DNA of 64,000 nt from Herbaspirillum rhizosphaerae. Lineage in GTDB: Bacteria > Pseudomonadota > Gammaproteobacteria > Burkholderiales > Burkholderiaceae_D. Below, piece after piece: positions 9,168 through 18,199 of the stretch. Within the stretch, counting starts at the first letter, position 1, and every line of letters begins with the position of its first letter. The stretch lies in NCBI RefSeq assembly GCF_001189965.1, contig NZ_LFLU01000003.1, positions 124,001 to 188,000 of the forward strand. The letters are read 5' to 3'. The notes beneath the pieces were generated by a model. That model did not search any database. It was not told the DNA's origin and saw only the letters and a list, made by a program, of their open reading frames with translations. A program made the position numbers and the translations under genes.

Positions 9168-9190
9168 CGCATGGGATGCGACATTTTTTT
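9168..9190 (+). terminator. Weak terminator-like hairpin after the repeat array
   Basis: CGCAT-GGG-ATGCG (9168-9180) is followed by ACA and seven T. The stem has only five pairs, so termination may be partial. It lies just before the thrS promoter. Confidence 0.4.
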
Positions 9191-9195
9191 ATTGT

Positions 9196-9204
9196 TGCTA
9201 TAAT
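9196..9204 (+). promoter_or_regulatory. Extended -10 promoter for thrS
   Basis: TGCTATAAT is a consensus -10 hexamer with the TGn extension. No good -35 hexamer is present 17 bases upstream, as is usual for extended -10 promoters. The predicted start near 9211 gives a leader of about 230 bases containing the threonine leader peptide and attenuator. Confidence 0.6.
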
Positions 9205-9287
9205 CCTTGTCTGTTTCATGGTTGTTTTTGCCATGTCTGTTCAGCATCACCCCCAACATCTGTAAGAGCGAGAAAGGCAAACCGGTT

Positions 9288-9329
9288 ATGACACCGCGAA
9301 CTACCACCCAGGTCTCTACGCGACGCTAG
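9288..9329 (+). CDS. thrS leader peptide, threonine-rich
   Basis: ATG at 9288 opens a 13-codon frame ending in TAG: MTPRTTTQVSTRR, with five threonines, three of them consecutive, using ACA, ACT, ACC and ACG codons. AAAGG lies about ten bases before the ATG. The stop is followed at once by a terminator and then thrS. By analogy with amino-acid operon leaders, slow translation when charged tRNA-Thr is scarce would favour the antiterminator and raise thrS expression. Translation is not demonstrated. Confidence 0.7.
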   Translation: MTPRTTTQVSTRR

Positions 9330-9336
9330 TCGGGTT

Positions 9337-9380
9337 CTTTTTCGTCTTATGAAAAAGCGCGGCTGGTCCGCGTTTTTTTT
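9337..9380 (+). terminator. thrS attenuator: terminator with competing antiterminator
   Basis: The terminator is CGCGG-CTGGT-CCGCG (9358-9372), extended by an A-tract and followed by eight T (9373-9380). CTTTTTC (9337-9343) can instead pair with GAAAAAG (9351-9357), taking the A-tract away from the terminator. A small hairpin CGAC-GCTA-GTCG (9321-9332) covers the leader stop codon. The order peptide, antiterminator, terminator, synthetase gene is that of a ribosome-mediated attenuator. Confidence 0.7.
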
Positions 9381-9443
9381 CGTCCTTATTTTCCGTATTC
9401 TATAAATCAAGCGTCGGCAAGCAATGCCGAGATGGAGTTCAAA

Positions 9444-11351
9444 ATGGTTTCAGTTCGTCTCCCCGATGGTTCGCAACGTCAATTCGATGCGCCCGTCACC
9501 GTGGCGCAAGTCGCCGCCAACATCGGCGCCGGCCTGGCCAAGGCGGCACTGGCCGGCAAGGTCGACGGCAAGCTGGTCGACACTTCTTTCCTGATCGAAA
9601 AAGATGCCGATCTGGCGATCGTCACCGACAAGGATGCGGATGGCCTGGAAGTGATCCGTCACTCGACCGCCCACTTGCTGGCGTATGCCGTGAAAGAATT
9701 GTTCCCGGACGCGCAGGTGACCATCGGCCCGGTGATCGACAACGGCTTCTATTACGACTTCGCCTACAAGCGCCCGTTTACACCGGAAGACCTTGCTGCC
9801 ATCGAAAAGAAAATGGCCGAACTGGCCAAGAAGGACGAGCCCGTCACCCGCAAGGTGTTGCCGCGCGACGAGGCGGTGGCCTACTTCAAGTCCATCGGCG
9901 AAGCCTACAAGGCGGAAATCATCGAATCCATCCCGCAAGATCAGGATGTGTCGCTCTATACAGAGGGCAGCTTCACCGACTTGTGCCGCGGTCCGCACGT
10001 GCCGTCCACCGGCAAGCTGAAAGTATTCAAGCTGATGAAGCTGGCCGGCGCTTACTGGCGCGGCGATTCGAATAACGAGATGCTGCAGCGTGTCTACGGT
10101 ACTGCCTGGGCTAAGAAGGAAGATCAGGAAAGCTACCTGCACATGCTGGAAGAGGCGGAAAAGCGCGATCACCGCAAGCTGGGTCGCGCGCTGGACTTCT
10201 TCCACTTCCAGGACGAAGCGCCGGGTTTGATTTTCTGGCATCCGAAGGGCTGGTCGATCTGGCAGCAGGTCGAGCAATACATGCGTCGCGTGTATCAGGA
10301 TAACGGTTACCAGGAAGTCAAGGCGCCGCAAATCCTGGATCGCTCGCTGTGGGAAAAAACCGGCCACTGGGAAAACTATCGTGAAAACATGTTCACGACC
10401 GAATCGGAAAACCGCGCCTATGCGTTGAAACCGATGAATTGCCCTGGCCATATCCAGATCTACAATTCCGGCCTGCACAGCTACCGCGACCTGCCGCTGC
10501 GTTACGGCGAGTTCGGCCAATGCCACCGCAACGAGCCGTCCGGCGCGCTGCACGGCATGATGCGCGTGCGTGGTTTTACGCAGGACGACGGCCACATCTT
10601 CTGTACCGAAGATCAGATCCAGGACGAAGTCGCCGCCTTCAATAAGGTGGTGCGCGAAGTCTATGACAACTTCGGTTTCACCGACGTCGCCGTGAAGCTG
10701 GCGCTGCGTCCGGAAAAACGCATCGGCGAAGAAGCCGTCTGGGACAAGGCCGAGAACGCCCTGCGCGAAGCCATCCGCGCTTCCGGTACCGAATGGGAAG
10801 AGCTGCCGGGCGAAGGCGCTTTCTACGGTCCGAAGATCGAATACCATCTGAAAGACTCGATCGGCCGTTCCTGGCAGTGCGGCACCATGCAGGTCGATTT
10901 CTCCATGCCGGCACGTCTGGGTGCGGAATATGTCACGGAAGACAACGACCGCAAGGTGCCGGTCATGCTGCACCGTGCGATCGTCGGTTCGCTGGAGCGT
11001 TTTATCGCGATTCTGATCGAAAATCACGCCGGTGCGATGCCGCTGTGGCTTGCTCCTGAGCAAGTTGTCATCCTGAATATTTCCGATGCGCAAGCTGAAT
11101 ACGTCAAAAACGTTGCGCAAACGCTGAAAAAACAAGGGTTTAGAGTCGTCACCGATTTGCGTAACGAGAAGATTACCTATAAAATACGGCAGCATTCTTT
11201 ACAGAAGCCGCCCTATATTCTGGTGGTCGGCGATAAAGAGCGCGATACAAATACAGTGGCCGTGCGTGCGCGAGGCAATGTCGATCTGGGTGTCATGCCT
11301 GTCGATGTCTTGGTGGAACGCCTCAAGACTGAGGTGGAAGCCAAAGCCTAA
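9444..11351 (+). CDS. thrS: Threonine-tRNA ligase
   Basis: ThrRS charges tRNA-Thr and hydrolyses mischarged Ser-tRNA. The 635 residues match the usual bacterial length. Order: TGS domain (about 1-61), editing domain with HSTAH near 73, class II catalytic core with NCPGH near 333, [12 protein letters not shown] near 360 and MLHRAIVGS near 507 (zinc-binding Cys and two His present), and the C-terminal anticodon-binding domain. I chose ATG 9444 because GGAG sits seven bases before it; an in-frame ATG at 9432 would add MEFK. It is the first gene of the translation operon and lies behind the attenuator described above. Confidence 0.97.
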   Translation: MVSVRLPDGSQRQFDAPVTVAQVAANIGAGLAKAALAGKVDGKLVDTSFLIEKDADLAIVTDKDADGLEVIRHSTAHLLAYAVKELFPDAQVTIGPVIDNGFYYDFAYKRPFTPEDLAAIEKKMAELAKKDEPVTRKVLPRDEAVAYFKSIGEAYKAEIIESIPQDQDVSLYTEGSFTDLCRGPHVPSTGKLKVFKLMKLAGAYWRGDSNNEMLQRVYGTAWAKKEDQESYLHMLEEAEKRDHRKLGRALDFFHFQDEAPGLIFWHPKGWSIWQQVEQYMRRVYQDNGYQEVKAPQILDRSLWEKTGHWENYRENMFTTESENRAYALKPMNCPGHIQIYNSGLHSYRDLPLRYGEFGQCHRNEPSGALHGMMRVRGFTQDDGHIFCTEDQIQDEVAAFNKVVREVYDNFGFTDVAVKLALRPEKRIGEEAVWDKAENALREAIRASGTEWEELPGEGAFYGPKIEYHLKDSIGRSWQCGTMQVDFSMPARLGAEYVTEDNDRKVPVMLHRAIVGSLERFIAILIENHAGAMPLWLAPEQVVILNISDAQAEYVKNVAQTLKKQGFRVVTDLRNEKITYKIRQHSLQKPPYILVVGDKERDTNTVAVRARGNVDLGVMPVDVLVERLKTEVEAKA

Positions 11352-11416
11352 AGGAGCAAAGCTCCTTCCTGCGCAAGAGCACGGCTTAATTTATTGGACG
11401 TTAAAAGGAAACTGCA

Positions 11417-11938
11417 ATAGCTACTGACAAGTCGCATCGCATCAACGGTGAAATTACTGCACCGGAATTGCGTTTATCCGGAGTCAATAACGAACCGCTT
11501 GGTATCGTCAATTTGGCTGAAGCTTTCCGTCTGGCTGAAGAGGCTAACGTGGATCTGGTGGAAATTGCGCCGACCGCACAACCTCCTGTTGCACGCCTGA
11601 TGGATTATGGCAAGTTCAAATATCAGGAGCAGAAGAAAGCTCATGAAGCCAAGCTGAAGCAGAAAGTCATTCAGGTCAAGGAAGTCAAATTCCGCCCTGG
11701 CACGGATGACGGCGATTACAACATCAAGCTGCGTAATCTGACCAAGTTCCTGGAAGAGGGTGACAAGACCAAGATCACCTTGCGTTTCCGTGGTCGTGAA
11801 ATGGCCCACCAGGAAATCGGCATGCGCGTGTTGGAGCGCCTGAAGGCCGACTTGGAGCCGTTTGGCCAGGTCGAGCAGTTTCCAAAGATGGAAGGACGCC
11901 AGATGATCATGGTCCTGGCGCCGAAGAAAAAGAAGTAA
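11417..11938 (+). CDS. infC: Translation initiation factor IF-3 (AUA start codon)
   Basis: IF-3 binds the 30S subunit and rejects wrong start codons and initiator tRNA mismatches. The 173 residues begin (M)[19 protein letters not shown], the usual IF-3 N-terminus, and end APKKKK. The only position that gives this N-terminus a start is ATA at 11417, with AAAGGA placed correctly upstream; the first ordinary start codon in frame (TTG, 11468) would remove 17 conserved residues. Rare start codons on infC are known to support autoregulation, because IF-3 itself discriminates against them. The gene follows thrS by 65 bases in the same operon. Confidence 0.93.
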   Translation: MATDKSHRINGEITAPELRLSGVNNEPLGIVNLAEAFRLAEEANVDLVEIAPTAQPPVARLMDYGKFKYQEQKKAHEAKLKQKVIQVKEVKFRPGTDDGDYNIKLRNLTKFLEEGDKTKITLRFRGREMAHQEIGMRVLERLKADLEPFGQVEQFPKMEGRQMIMVLAPKKKK

Positions 11939-11953
11939 GCAGCAACATATCAA

Positions 11954-12005
11954 GAAAAAGCAGCCATGCTTTTTCGCGCATCGCGGGGCAGGTCTTTGCG
12001 ATGCG
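11954..12005 (+). other. Two adjacent hairpins between infC and rpmI
   Basis: GAAAAAGCA-GCCA-TGCTTTTTC (nine perfect pairs, 11954-11975) is followed by CGCATCGC/GCGATGCG (11977-11984 with 11998-12005). The first resembles a terminator with its T-tract inside the stem. They occupy the 256-base gap before rpmI, where other bacteria place a ribosomal-protein control site. The rest of the gap shows nothing clear. Confidence 0.5.
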
Positions 12006-12194
12006 TATTCCGGTCCAGCAAGCGTGAGCTGTAGCGAAACCGAAGATTTTGTCGGGAAGCAGTGGTTTTGTTTCCTGCAAAAGCAGCAATGAAAATTGCT
12101 GCCAATAAGTGAGAGCAGGCATCCAAGAGCAGCGCATCGTTGCCACCTGCAATCATCAAAAAATGGAGCTGTCCAATAATGGACAGATAGTGTT

Positions 12195-12392
12195 ATGCCA
12201 AAAATGAAGACGAAAAGCAGCGCCAAAAAGCGCTTCCGCGTCCGTCCAGGCGGTACTGTTAAGCGCGGTCAAGCGTTTAAACGTCACATCCTGACCAAGA
12301 AGACCACCAAGAACAAACGTCAATTGCGCGGTGCAGTGGGAGTCCATGAGACTAACATGACATCGGTTCGCGCAATGCTGCCGTTCGCTTAA
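12195..12392 (+). CDS. rpmI: 50S ribosomal protein L35
   Basis: The 65-residue basic protein ([32 protein letters not shown]) is a full-length L35, a component of the large ribosomal subunit. It lies between infC and rplT as in most proteobacteria and is separated from rplT by 20 bases. No internal irregularity was seen. Confidence 0.98.
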   Translation: MPKMKTKSSAKKRFRVRPGGTVKRGQAFKRHILTKKTTKNKRQLRGAVGVHETNMTSVRAMLPFA

Positions 12393-12412
12393 CCTCACAC
12401 TAAGGAGCTACT

Positions 12413-12772
12413 ATGCCTAGAGTTAAACGTGGGGTAACAGCACGTGCCCGTCATAAAAAAGTCCTGGCGCAAGCCAAGGGTTACCGTGGTCGCCGCAGCA
12501 CCGTCTATCGTATTGCCAAGCAAGCAGTCATGCGCGCCGGCCAATACGCATACCGTGACCGCCGCAACAAGAAGCGCGTTTTCCGTGCACTGTGGATCGC
12601 CCGTATCAACGCTGCTGCTCGTGAGCATGGCGTGACATACAGCGTGTTCATGAACGGCCTGAAGCGTGCTTCGATCGAACTGGACCGTAAGGTTCTGGCC
12701 GATATGGCTGTGACTGACAAGCCAGCGTTCGCTGCGATTGTCAATCAGGTGAAAGCCAACATCGCTAAGTAA
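12413..12772 (+). CDS. rplT: 50S ribosomal protein L20
   Basis: The 119-residue protein ([36 protein letters not shown]) is full-length L20, which binds 23S rRNA early in large-subunit assembly and in several bacteria also represses the rpmI-rplT mRNA. AAGGAG precedes the ATG at a good distance. It is co-transcribed with rpmI. Confidence 0.98.
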   Translation: MPRVKRGVTARARHKKVLAQAKGYRGRRSTVYRIAKQAVMRAGQYAYRDRRNKKRVFRALWIARINAAAREHGVTYSVFMNGLKRASIELDRKVLADMAVTDKPAFAAIVNQVKANIAK

Positions 12773-12822
12773 TTAGCTATGTTGCAGTTGCTGTCCGGTG
12801 TCGGACGGCGCTGCAAATCCTG

Positions 12823-12851
12823 CGGGGCAGAGGTGAAATACCTGTGCCCCG
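12823..12851 (+). other. Long hairpin downstream of rplT
   Basis: CGGGGCA pairs with TGCCCCG, and inside it AGGT pairs with ACCT around the loop GAAAT. No T-run follows, so it may be a processing or pausing structure rather than a terminator. It precedes the small Phe leader. Confidence 0.5.
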
Positions 12852-12877
12852 TATTCGTTTTGAATCTCCGTATTTCA

Positions 12878-12901
12878 ATGTTTTTTCGACTTCGTCGTTA
12901 G
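12878..12901 (+). CDS. Candidate pheS leader peptide (MFFRLRR)
   Basis: ATG TTT TTT CGA CTT CGT CGT TAG lies in the gap between rplT and pheS, the place where E. coli has the pheM leader. Two phenylalanine codons directly follow the start, and like the thrS leader it ends Arg-Arg-TAG. No good Shine-Dalgarno sequence is visible, so translation is uncertain. Confidence 0.4.
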   Translation: MFFRLRR

Positions 12902-12984
12902 AACTTGTTCAAGATCTGCAGCCCGCGTCCGATCATGGCCTCGCAGTGAGATGTTGAACAGGTTCTCAGAACCGGATCGGTTCT
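12901..12984 (+). promoter_or_regulatory. Mutually exclusive hairpins before pheS
   Basis: GAACTTGTTCAA (12901-12912) can pair with TTGAACAGGTTC (12954-12965) with one wobble. GGTTC (12961-12965) can instead pair with GAACC (12969-12973), and AGAACC (12968-12973) with GGTTCT (12979-12984). Only some of these can form at once, as in an attenuator, but no T-run follows the last hairpin. Confidence 0.4.
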
Positions 12985-13027
12985 TAGATTACTCAGATGT
13001 CTGTCTGAATGGAGCGAGACTTACCGC

Positions 13028-14044
13028 ATGACTTCCCTAGAACAACTCGTTGCACAGGCCCAGGCCGACTTCGCTGGCGCACCTGACGCCGCAGCCCTGG
13101 AAAACGCCAAAGCCAAGTATCTCGGCAAAACCGGCCAGATCACCGAGCAGATGAAGGGCCTTGGCAAGCTGGCGCCGGAAGAGCGCAAGGTGCAAGGCGC
13201 CGTCATCAACGCCGCCAAGGAACAGATCGAGAACGCGCTGACTGCGCGACGCGACGCGCTGGCCAACGCACAGATGCAAGAGCGTCTGAACGCCGAAGCG
13301 ATCGACGTCACCTTGCCGGGCCGCGGCCGCGGCAAGGGCGGCATCCATCCGGTCATGCGTTCGTGGCAGCGCGTTGAAGAAATCTTCCGCTCGATCGGCT
13401 TCGACGTTGCCGACGGCCCGGAAATCGAAACCGACTGGACCAATTTCTCCGCATTGAACAGCCCGGAAAACCATCCGGCGCGTTCGATGCAGGATACCTT
13501 CTACATCGAAGGCAACGACACGCAAGGCAAGCCGCTGCTGCTGCGTACCCACACCAGCCCGATGCAGGTGCGCTATGCGCGCATGAACAAGCCGCCGATC
13601 AAGGTCATCGCGCCGGGCCGCACCTATCGCGTCGACAGCGATGCGACGCATTCGCCGATGTTCCATCAGGTCGAAGGCCTGTGGATCGCCGAAGACATCA
13701 GCTTCGCCGACCTCAAGGGCGTGTATCTCAACTTCGTCAAGGCTTTCTTCGAGACCGACGACCTGCAGGTGCGTTTCCGTCCATCGTATTTCCCGTTCAC
13801 CGAACCGTCGGCGGAAATCGACATCGCCTTCGGCAGCGGTCCGCTCAAAGGCCGTTGGCTGGAAGTCTCCGGCGCCGGCCAGGTGCATCCGACCGTGGTG
13901 CGCAACATGGGTCTCGATCCCGAGCAATACATCGGTTTCGCGTTCGGCTCCGGCCTTGAGCGCCTGACCATGCTGCGCTATGGCATCAACGACCTGCGTC
14001 TGTTCTACGAAGGCGATCTGCGTTTCCTGAAACAATTCAACTAA
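13028..14044 (+). CDS. pheS: Phenylalanine-tRNA ligase alpha subunit
   Basis: The alpha subunit holds the catalytic site of the alpha2-beta2 PheRS. The 338 residues have an N-terminal coiled coil (about 1-85) and a class II core with [31 protein letters not shown] and the closing [18 protein letters not shown]. Length is normal for the family. It is followed after 109 bases by pheT. ATG 13028 is preceded by GGAG at a rather long distance of 13 bases. Confidence 0.97.
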   Translation: MTSLEQLVAQAQADFAGAPDAAALENAKAKYLGKTGQITEQMKGLGKLAPEERKVQGAVINAAKEQIENALTARRDALANAQMQERLNAEAIDVTLPGRGRGKGGIHPVMRSWQRVEEIFRSIGFDVADGPEIETDWTNFSALNSPENHPARSMQDTFYIEGNDTQGKPLLLRTHTSPMQVRYARMNKPPIKVIAPGRTYRVDSDATHSPMFHQVEGLWIAEDISFADLKGVYLNFVKAFFETDDLQVRFRPSYFPFTEPSAEIDIAFGSGPLKGRWLEVSGAGQVHPTVVRNMGLDPEQYIGFAFGSGLERLTMLRYGINDLRLFYEGDLRFLKQFN

Positions 14045-14153
14045 CGCGATTCAATTGAACAATGTGATGCAGGGCCGCCGCGAACATCATCGCGCGGCGC
14101 TGTGAACTGTGTGGACTGTCCGGGTTTCCGGACCATAGCTGAAGGTTTGAATC

Positions 14154-16580
14154 ATGCAATTCTCTGAAAACTGGTTGCGCACCATGGTCAATCCGAAGAT
14201 GACTTCGGATGAGTTGTCGCACTTGCTGACAATGTCGGGCCTGGAAGTGGAAGAAGTCGAAGCGGTCGCGCCGCCGTTCTCCAACGTGGTGGTCGGCGAA
14301 GTGCTGGAAATCGCCAAGCACCCGAACGCCGATCGTCTGAACGTTTGCCAGGTGGACGTCAAGACCGGCACCATTCTCAACATCGTCTGCGGTGCGCCGA
14401 ACGTGCGTGTGGGCATGAAGGTGCCTTGCGCCATGGCCGGCGCCGTACTGCCTCCGGGCGCCGACGGCAAGCCGTTTGAGATCAAGGTCGGCCAACTGCG
14501 CGGCGTCGAGTCGCAAGGCATGCTGTGCTCGGCGCGCGAACTGAAGCTGTCGGAAGATCACGGCGGCTTGCTGGAGTTGCCGGACGACGCACCGGTCGGT
14601 CAGAATTTCCGCGATTACTTCCTGCTCAACGACCTCAAGTTCACCATCAAGCTGACGCCGAACAAGGCGGACTGCCTGTCCGTTCTGGGCGTGGCGCGCG
14701 AAGTGTCGGCACTGACCGATACGCCGCTGAAGCAACCGACGTTCCAGAAAGTAGCCGTCGGCATCGATGAAAAATTGCCGGTCAAGATTTCTGCGCCGGA
14801 TCTGTGCGGCCGCTTTGCCGGCCGCGTCATCCGCGGCCTGAACGCCAAAGCATCGACGCCGCAGTGGATGAAGCAGCGCCTCGAGCGCAGCGGCCAGCGT
14901 CCGATCTCGGCGCTGGTGGATATCTCCAACTACGTCATGCTGGAACTCGGCCGTCCGTCGCACGTGTTCGATCTCGACAAGATCCACGGCAGCCTCGACG
15001 TGCGCTGGGGCAAGAAGGGCGAACAGATCAAGCTCCTCAACGGCAATACCGTGGAAGTCGACGAATGGGTCGGCGTGATCGCCGACGACAAGGAACTCGA
15101 ATCGCTGGCCGGCATCATGGGCGGCGACGCCACCTCGGTGTCGCTCGAGACCGCCAACATCTATCTGGAAGCCGCGTTCTGGTTCCCGCAAGCGATCCAG
15201 GGCCGTGCGCGCCGCTACAACTTCTCGACCGATGCCGCGCATCGTTTCGAACGCGGCGTCGACTTCGCCACCGTGGTGGATCACATCGAGCGCATCACCG
15301 CCTTGCTGATCGAGATCTGCGGCACGGCCGACACCAAGGTCGGTCCGGTCGACGACCAGATCGTCAACCTGCCCAAGCGCGAGCCGGTCAGGGTGCGCAC
15401 TGCGCGCGCCGCCAAGGTCATCGGCGTGGACATCACCGACGACATGATCGCCAACATTTTCACGCGTCTCGGTCTGCAGTTCACGCAAGAGCCGGGCCTG
15501 TTTGCGGTCACGCCGCCGTCGTTCCGTTTCGACATCGAAATCGAAGAAGACCTGATCGAAGAAATCGCGCGCGTCTACGGCTTTGAAAACATCCCGGCCT
15601 TGCCGCCGGTGGCCGCCAGCGCGATGAAGATCGCGCCGGAAAATATCCGCTCGCTGTTCGATGTCCGCCACTTGCTGGCCGACCTCGACTATCAGGAAGT
15701 GGTCAATTTCAGCTTCGTCGAGAGCGCATGGGAAGCCGACTTCGCCGGCAACCAGGCGCCGATCAAGCTGCTCAATCCGATCGCCAGCCAGATGAACGTG
15801 ATGCGCTCCTCGCTGATTGCCAGCCTGGTCGCCAACGTGCGTTACAACATCAACCGCAAGGCCAACCGCGTGCGCGTATTCGAAGTCGGCGCGGTGTTCC
15901 ACCGTGACGCGCAGGTGCAGGACGGTCCGCTGGAAGTCGCCGGTTATCACCAGCCGAAGCGCGTCGCCGGCCTGGCCTATGGCCCGGTGGCTGACGAGCA
16001 GTGGGGCCTGGATTCCCGCAACGTCGATTTCTTCGACGTCAAGGCGGATCTGGAAGCCTTGTTTGCACCGCGCAGCTTGCGTTTTGCACGCGTCGAGCAT
16101 CCAGCGCTGCATCCGGGACGTTCGGCCCAGGTTGAGCTGGACGGCAAGAACATCGGCCTGATCGGCGAACTGCACCCACGCCTGCAACAAAAATACGACC
16201 TGCCGCTGGCGCCGGTCGTGTTTGAAGTTGACGCCTTGGCGCTGCAGCAACGCGACGTGCCTGCCTATGTGGAAATCTCCAAGTTTCCGGCAGTCACGCG
16301 CGATCTTGCGCTGGTCGTCAAACAAGGTGTTCAGGTCCAGGAATTGCGCGATATTTTTGCCGCTGAAAAGCAAGGAAACGCAGCATGCGGGATCATCCAA
16401 GCCATTGTTTTATTTGATGAATATCAAGGCAAGGGGCTGGAAAATGACGAAAAAAGCCTTGCTTTCCGATTCACCTTGCAAGATACTCAAAACACACTCC
16501 AGGACGACACTGTTGACGCTGCAATGGCTGCTATCGTAGCCGCTGCGACGGGGAAACTTGCCGCCAAATTGCGTGCTTGA
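14154..16580 (+). CDS. pheT: Phenylalanine-tRNA ligase beta subunit
   Basis: The 808-residue beta subunit supplies tRNA binding and editing to PheRS. Visible in order are the N-terminal tRNA-binding OB domain (about 40-150; [16 protein letters not shown]), the B3/B4 editing region ([18 protein letters not shown]), the B5 domain (about 400-480), the core-like domain, and the C-terminal ferredoxin-like anticodon-binding domain ([13 protein letters not shown] to the end). Full length. It is 66 bases upstream of ihfA in the same operon. Confidence 0.97.
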   Translation: MQFSENWLRTMVNPKMTSDELSHLLTMSGLEVEEVEAVAPPFSNVVVGEVLEIAKHPNADRLNVCQVDVKTGTILNIVCGAPNVRVGMKVPCAMAGAVLPPGADGKPFEIKVGQLRGVESQGMLCSARELKLSEDHGGLLELPDDAPVGQNFRDYFLLNDLKFTIKLTPNKADCLSVLGVAREVSALTDTPLKQPTFQKVAVGIDEKLPVKISAPDLCGRFAGRVIRGLNAKASTPQWMKQRLERSGQRPISALVDISNYVMLELGRPSHVFDLDKIHGSLDVRWGKKGEQIKLLNGNTVEVDEWVGVIADDKELESLAGIMGGDATSVSLETANIYLEAAFWFPQAIQGRARRYNFSTDAAHRFERGVDFATVVDHIERITALLIEICGTADTKVGPVDDQIVNLPKREPVRVRTARAAKVIGVDITDDMIANIFTRLGLQFTQEPGLFAVTPPSFRFDIEIEEDLIEEIARVYGFENIPALPPVAASAMKIAPENIRSLFDVRHLLADLDYQEVVNFSFVESAWEADFAGNQAPIKLLNPIASQMNVMRSSLIASLVANVRYNINRKANRVRVFEVGAVFHRDAQVQDGPLEVAGYHQPKRVAGLAYGPVADEQWGLDSRNVDFFDVKADLEALFAPRSLRFARVEHPALHPGRSAQVELDGKNIGLIGELHPRLQQKYDLPLAPVVFEVDALALQQRDVPAYVEISKFPAVTRDLALVVKQGVQVQELRDIFAAEKQGNAACGIIQAIVLFDEYQGKGLENDEKSLAFRFTLQDTQNTLQDDTVDAAMAAIVAAATGKLAAKLRA

Positions 16581-16646
16581 TAATAGACAAGCACTGAGCA
16601 AAGCAAATAGATAAAGAACCGGTAGAGAACAGGCCAACCACCCGTC

Positions 16647-17060
16647 ATGAACAACGTGAATTCAAGTGAATTTCAATCTGTGCTGGATGCCGACTTGCAA
16701 CGTGCCGTACTGGAATCCCAGGTACGCTCGCAAGCGGAAAAAAATCTCCCGACGCTGACCAAGGCCGAGCTTGCCGAACTTTTGTTCGAGCAGGTCGGTC
16801 TCAACAAGCGTGAAGCAAAAGACATGGTTGAAACTTTCTTCGACGAAATTCGCAATGCCCTGGAGCGTGGTGAGGCCGTCAAACTTTCCGGTTTCGGCAA
16901 TTTTCAGTTGCGCGACAAGCCGCAGCGTCCCGGCCGCAATCCAAAAACCGGCGAAGAGATTCCGATCACTGCACGCCGTGTCGTTACTTTCCACGCCAGT
17001 CAGAAGCTCAAGGAAATGGTTGAGGACTCCAGCAGCCAGCCCCTCGCTCTCGTTGTGTAA
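16647..17060 (+). CDS. ihfA: Integration host factor alpha subunit, N-terminally extended
   Basis: IHF bends DNA at specific sites for transcription, replication and recombination. The conserved domain ([49 protein letters not shown]) begins near residue 36 and includes the proline arm that intercalates into DNA. The 137 residues exceed the roughly 100 of E. coli IhfA because of about 35 extra N-terminal residues ([20 protein letters not shown]). No strong internal start was found. The pheT-ihfA-merR linkage is typical. Confidence 0.95.
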   Translation: MNNVNSSEFQSVLDADLQRAVLESQVRSQAEKNLPTLTKAELAELLFEQVGLNKREAKDMVETFFDEIRNALERGEAVKLSGFGNFQLRDKPQRPGRNPKTGEEIPITARRVVTFHASQKLKEMVEDSSSQPLALVV

Positions 17061-17075
17061 CGTAAACCCACACTC

Positions 17076-17471
17076 ATGAACGAACGCGTCAACAAACCTG
17101 CGGTGATTGTCTTGCCGCCGATTCCCGCCAAGCGCTATTTCACCATCGGTGAAGTCAGCGAATTGTGCGGCGTGAAGCCGCATGTGCTGCGCTACTGGGA
17201 ACAGGAATTCACCCAGTTGAAGCCGGTCAAGCGTCGCGGCAACCGCCGTTACTACCAGCATCACGAAGTCCTGCTGATTCGCCGCATCCGCGAGCTGCTC
17301 TACGAGCAAGGCTTTACCATCAGCGGCGCGCGCAACAAGCTGGACGGTCATCTCAACGAAGACCAGCCGGAAATCTCCGAAGAGATCGAGATCTCGATGG
17401 GTGCGGAAGAAATCGAAGTCATGCGCGCCGAACTGACCGGCATTCTGGCGCTGCTCAGGCCGCGCGCATAG
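17076..17471 (+). CDS. MerR-family transcriptional regulator
   Basis: The 131-residue protein carries a MerR winged helix-turn-helix (RYFTIGEVSELCGVKPHVLRY, then RRGNRRYYQHHEVLLIRRIRELLYEQG) and a short helical tail, without the metal-binding cysteines of MerR or CueR. It lies 15 bases after ihfA and closes the translation operon, an arrangement common in beta- and gammaproteobacteria. Its target and effector are unknown. Confidence 0.88.
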   Translation: MNERVNKPAVIVLPPIPAKRYFTIGEVSELCGVKPHVLRYWEQEFTQLKPVKRRGNRRYYQHHEVLLIRRIRELLYEQGFTISGARNKLDGHLNEDQPEISEEIEISMGAEEIEVMRAELTGILALLRPRA

Positions 17472-17501
17472 CTGGTGCAGGTCGATTGCCTTCATCGCCG
17501 C

Positions 17502-17525
17502 AATAAGCTGCCATGGCAGCTTATT
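17502..17525. terminator. Perfect 24-base palindrome ending the thrS-merR operon
   Basis: AATAAGCTGCCA is followed directly by its exact reverse complement. It lies 30 bases after the MerR gene stop and ends in TTATTT. Being symmetrical it could act on either strand; the lack of a long T-run makes efficiency uncertain. Confidence 0.5.
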
Positions 17526-17598
17526 TACGTTTACGCCGTCGGCTTTCTCCGAATATTGCGAAAATAATATCGTTGAATTTGAATGGAAGCACTGTGCA

Positions 17599-18153
17599 AT
17601 GACAAGCGCTAACTCGGATACCAACGCAAACACGAACGCAGGTGTGATGTGGCGCGCCATGCTGCAGCGCGATCTGCCGGCGGTCGTCGCCATTGCGGAG
17701 CAGGTGCATCCCGCTTATCCGGAGTCGCCGGAAGTATTTGCGGAACGTCTGCAATTGTTCGCTGAAGGCTGTCGGGTCGCGGTCGATGGTGAAGACTGCG
17801 TGCATGGCTATGCCATCACGCATCCCGCCATGCTGGGACAACCGCCGGCCCTGAACTCCTTGCTGCACGTCTTGCCGCCGCAGGCCGATTGCCTCTATCT
17901 GCACGACGTCGCGCTTACCGACGCGGCGCGCCGATACGGACTGGGTGGAAAGCTGGTGGAGTTGATCAGGCAGCATGCCGAGGCCATGCAAGTCGGTCAT
18001 GCAGCGCTGGTGGCGGTGAACGATTCGGCGGGCTATTGGCGACGACGCGGCTTTACGGATTACCGGCAAGCCGATGCCGCGTTGTTGAAGAAAATCGCCA
18101 GCTATGACGTCGCTGCACACTATCTGGTGATGGACCTTGCCCGGACCGTCTGA
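17599..18153 (+). CDS. GNAT-family N-acetyltransferase
   Basis: The 184-residue protein matches the GNAT fold: MWRAMLQRDLPAVVAIAEQVHP at the start, a central strand LYLHDVALTDAARRYGLGGKLVELI with the acetyl-CoA-binding RxxGxG-like turn (RRYGLGGKL), and the late strand VAVNDSAGYWRRRGF. It would transfer an acetyl group from acetyl-CoA to an amine; the substrate is unknown. ATG 17599 is one option; there is a second ATG at 17647. It converges on the GMC fusion gene. Confidence 0.8.
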   Translation: MTSANSDTNANTNAGVMWRAMLQRDLPAVVAIAEQVHPAYPESPEVFAERLQLFAEGCRVAVDGEDCVHGYAITHPAMLGQPPALNSLLHVLPPQADCLYLHDVALTDAARRYGLGGKLVELIRQHAEAMQVGHAALVAVNDSAGYWRRRGFTDYRQADAALLKKIASYDVAAHYLVMDLARTV

Positions 18154-18199
18154 TTAAACTGATTGATTAGTCTGATTGCTGCGACCGGTCCGGCCGACT

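Larger units (their letters stand above)
8541..9190 (+). ncRNA. Candidate noncoding RNA with four tandem covarying hairpins
   Basis: Seen: a near-consensus promoter at 8506-8534, four imperfect palindromic units between 8745 and 9161, and a short hairpin with a T7 run at 9168-9190. No open frame in this interval looks like a protein. Each unit folds as an outer stem, an inner stem that varies but stays paired, and a conserved apical stem-loop. Inferred: an RNA of about 650 bases. The loop AUAGGA (AUAGAA in unit 2) and a second GGA at the 3' side of every unit resemble the GGA-in-loop sites of CsrA-binding RNAs. Transcription and both ends are unproven; the repeats could instead act as DNA. 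Confidence 0.5.

Noticed and set aside
9211-9443. T-box riboswitch before thrS
   Set aside because: No T-box sequence or specifier loop was seen; the threonine leader peptide explains the terminator better.
9450-11195. Long open frame on the minus strand of thrS
   Set aside because: It is an antisense shadow; the plus-strand frame encodes an unmistakable ThrRS.
14037-16400. Long open frame on the minus strand of pheT
   Set aside because: Antisense shadow rich in His, Arg and Asp; pheT is clear on the other strand.
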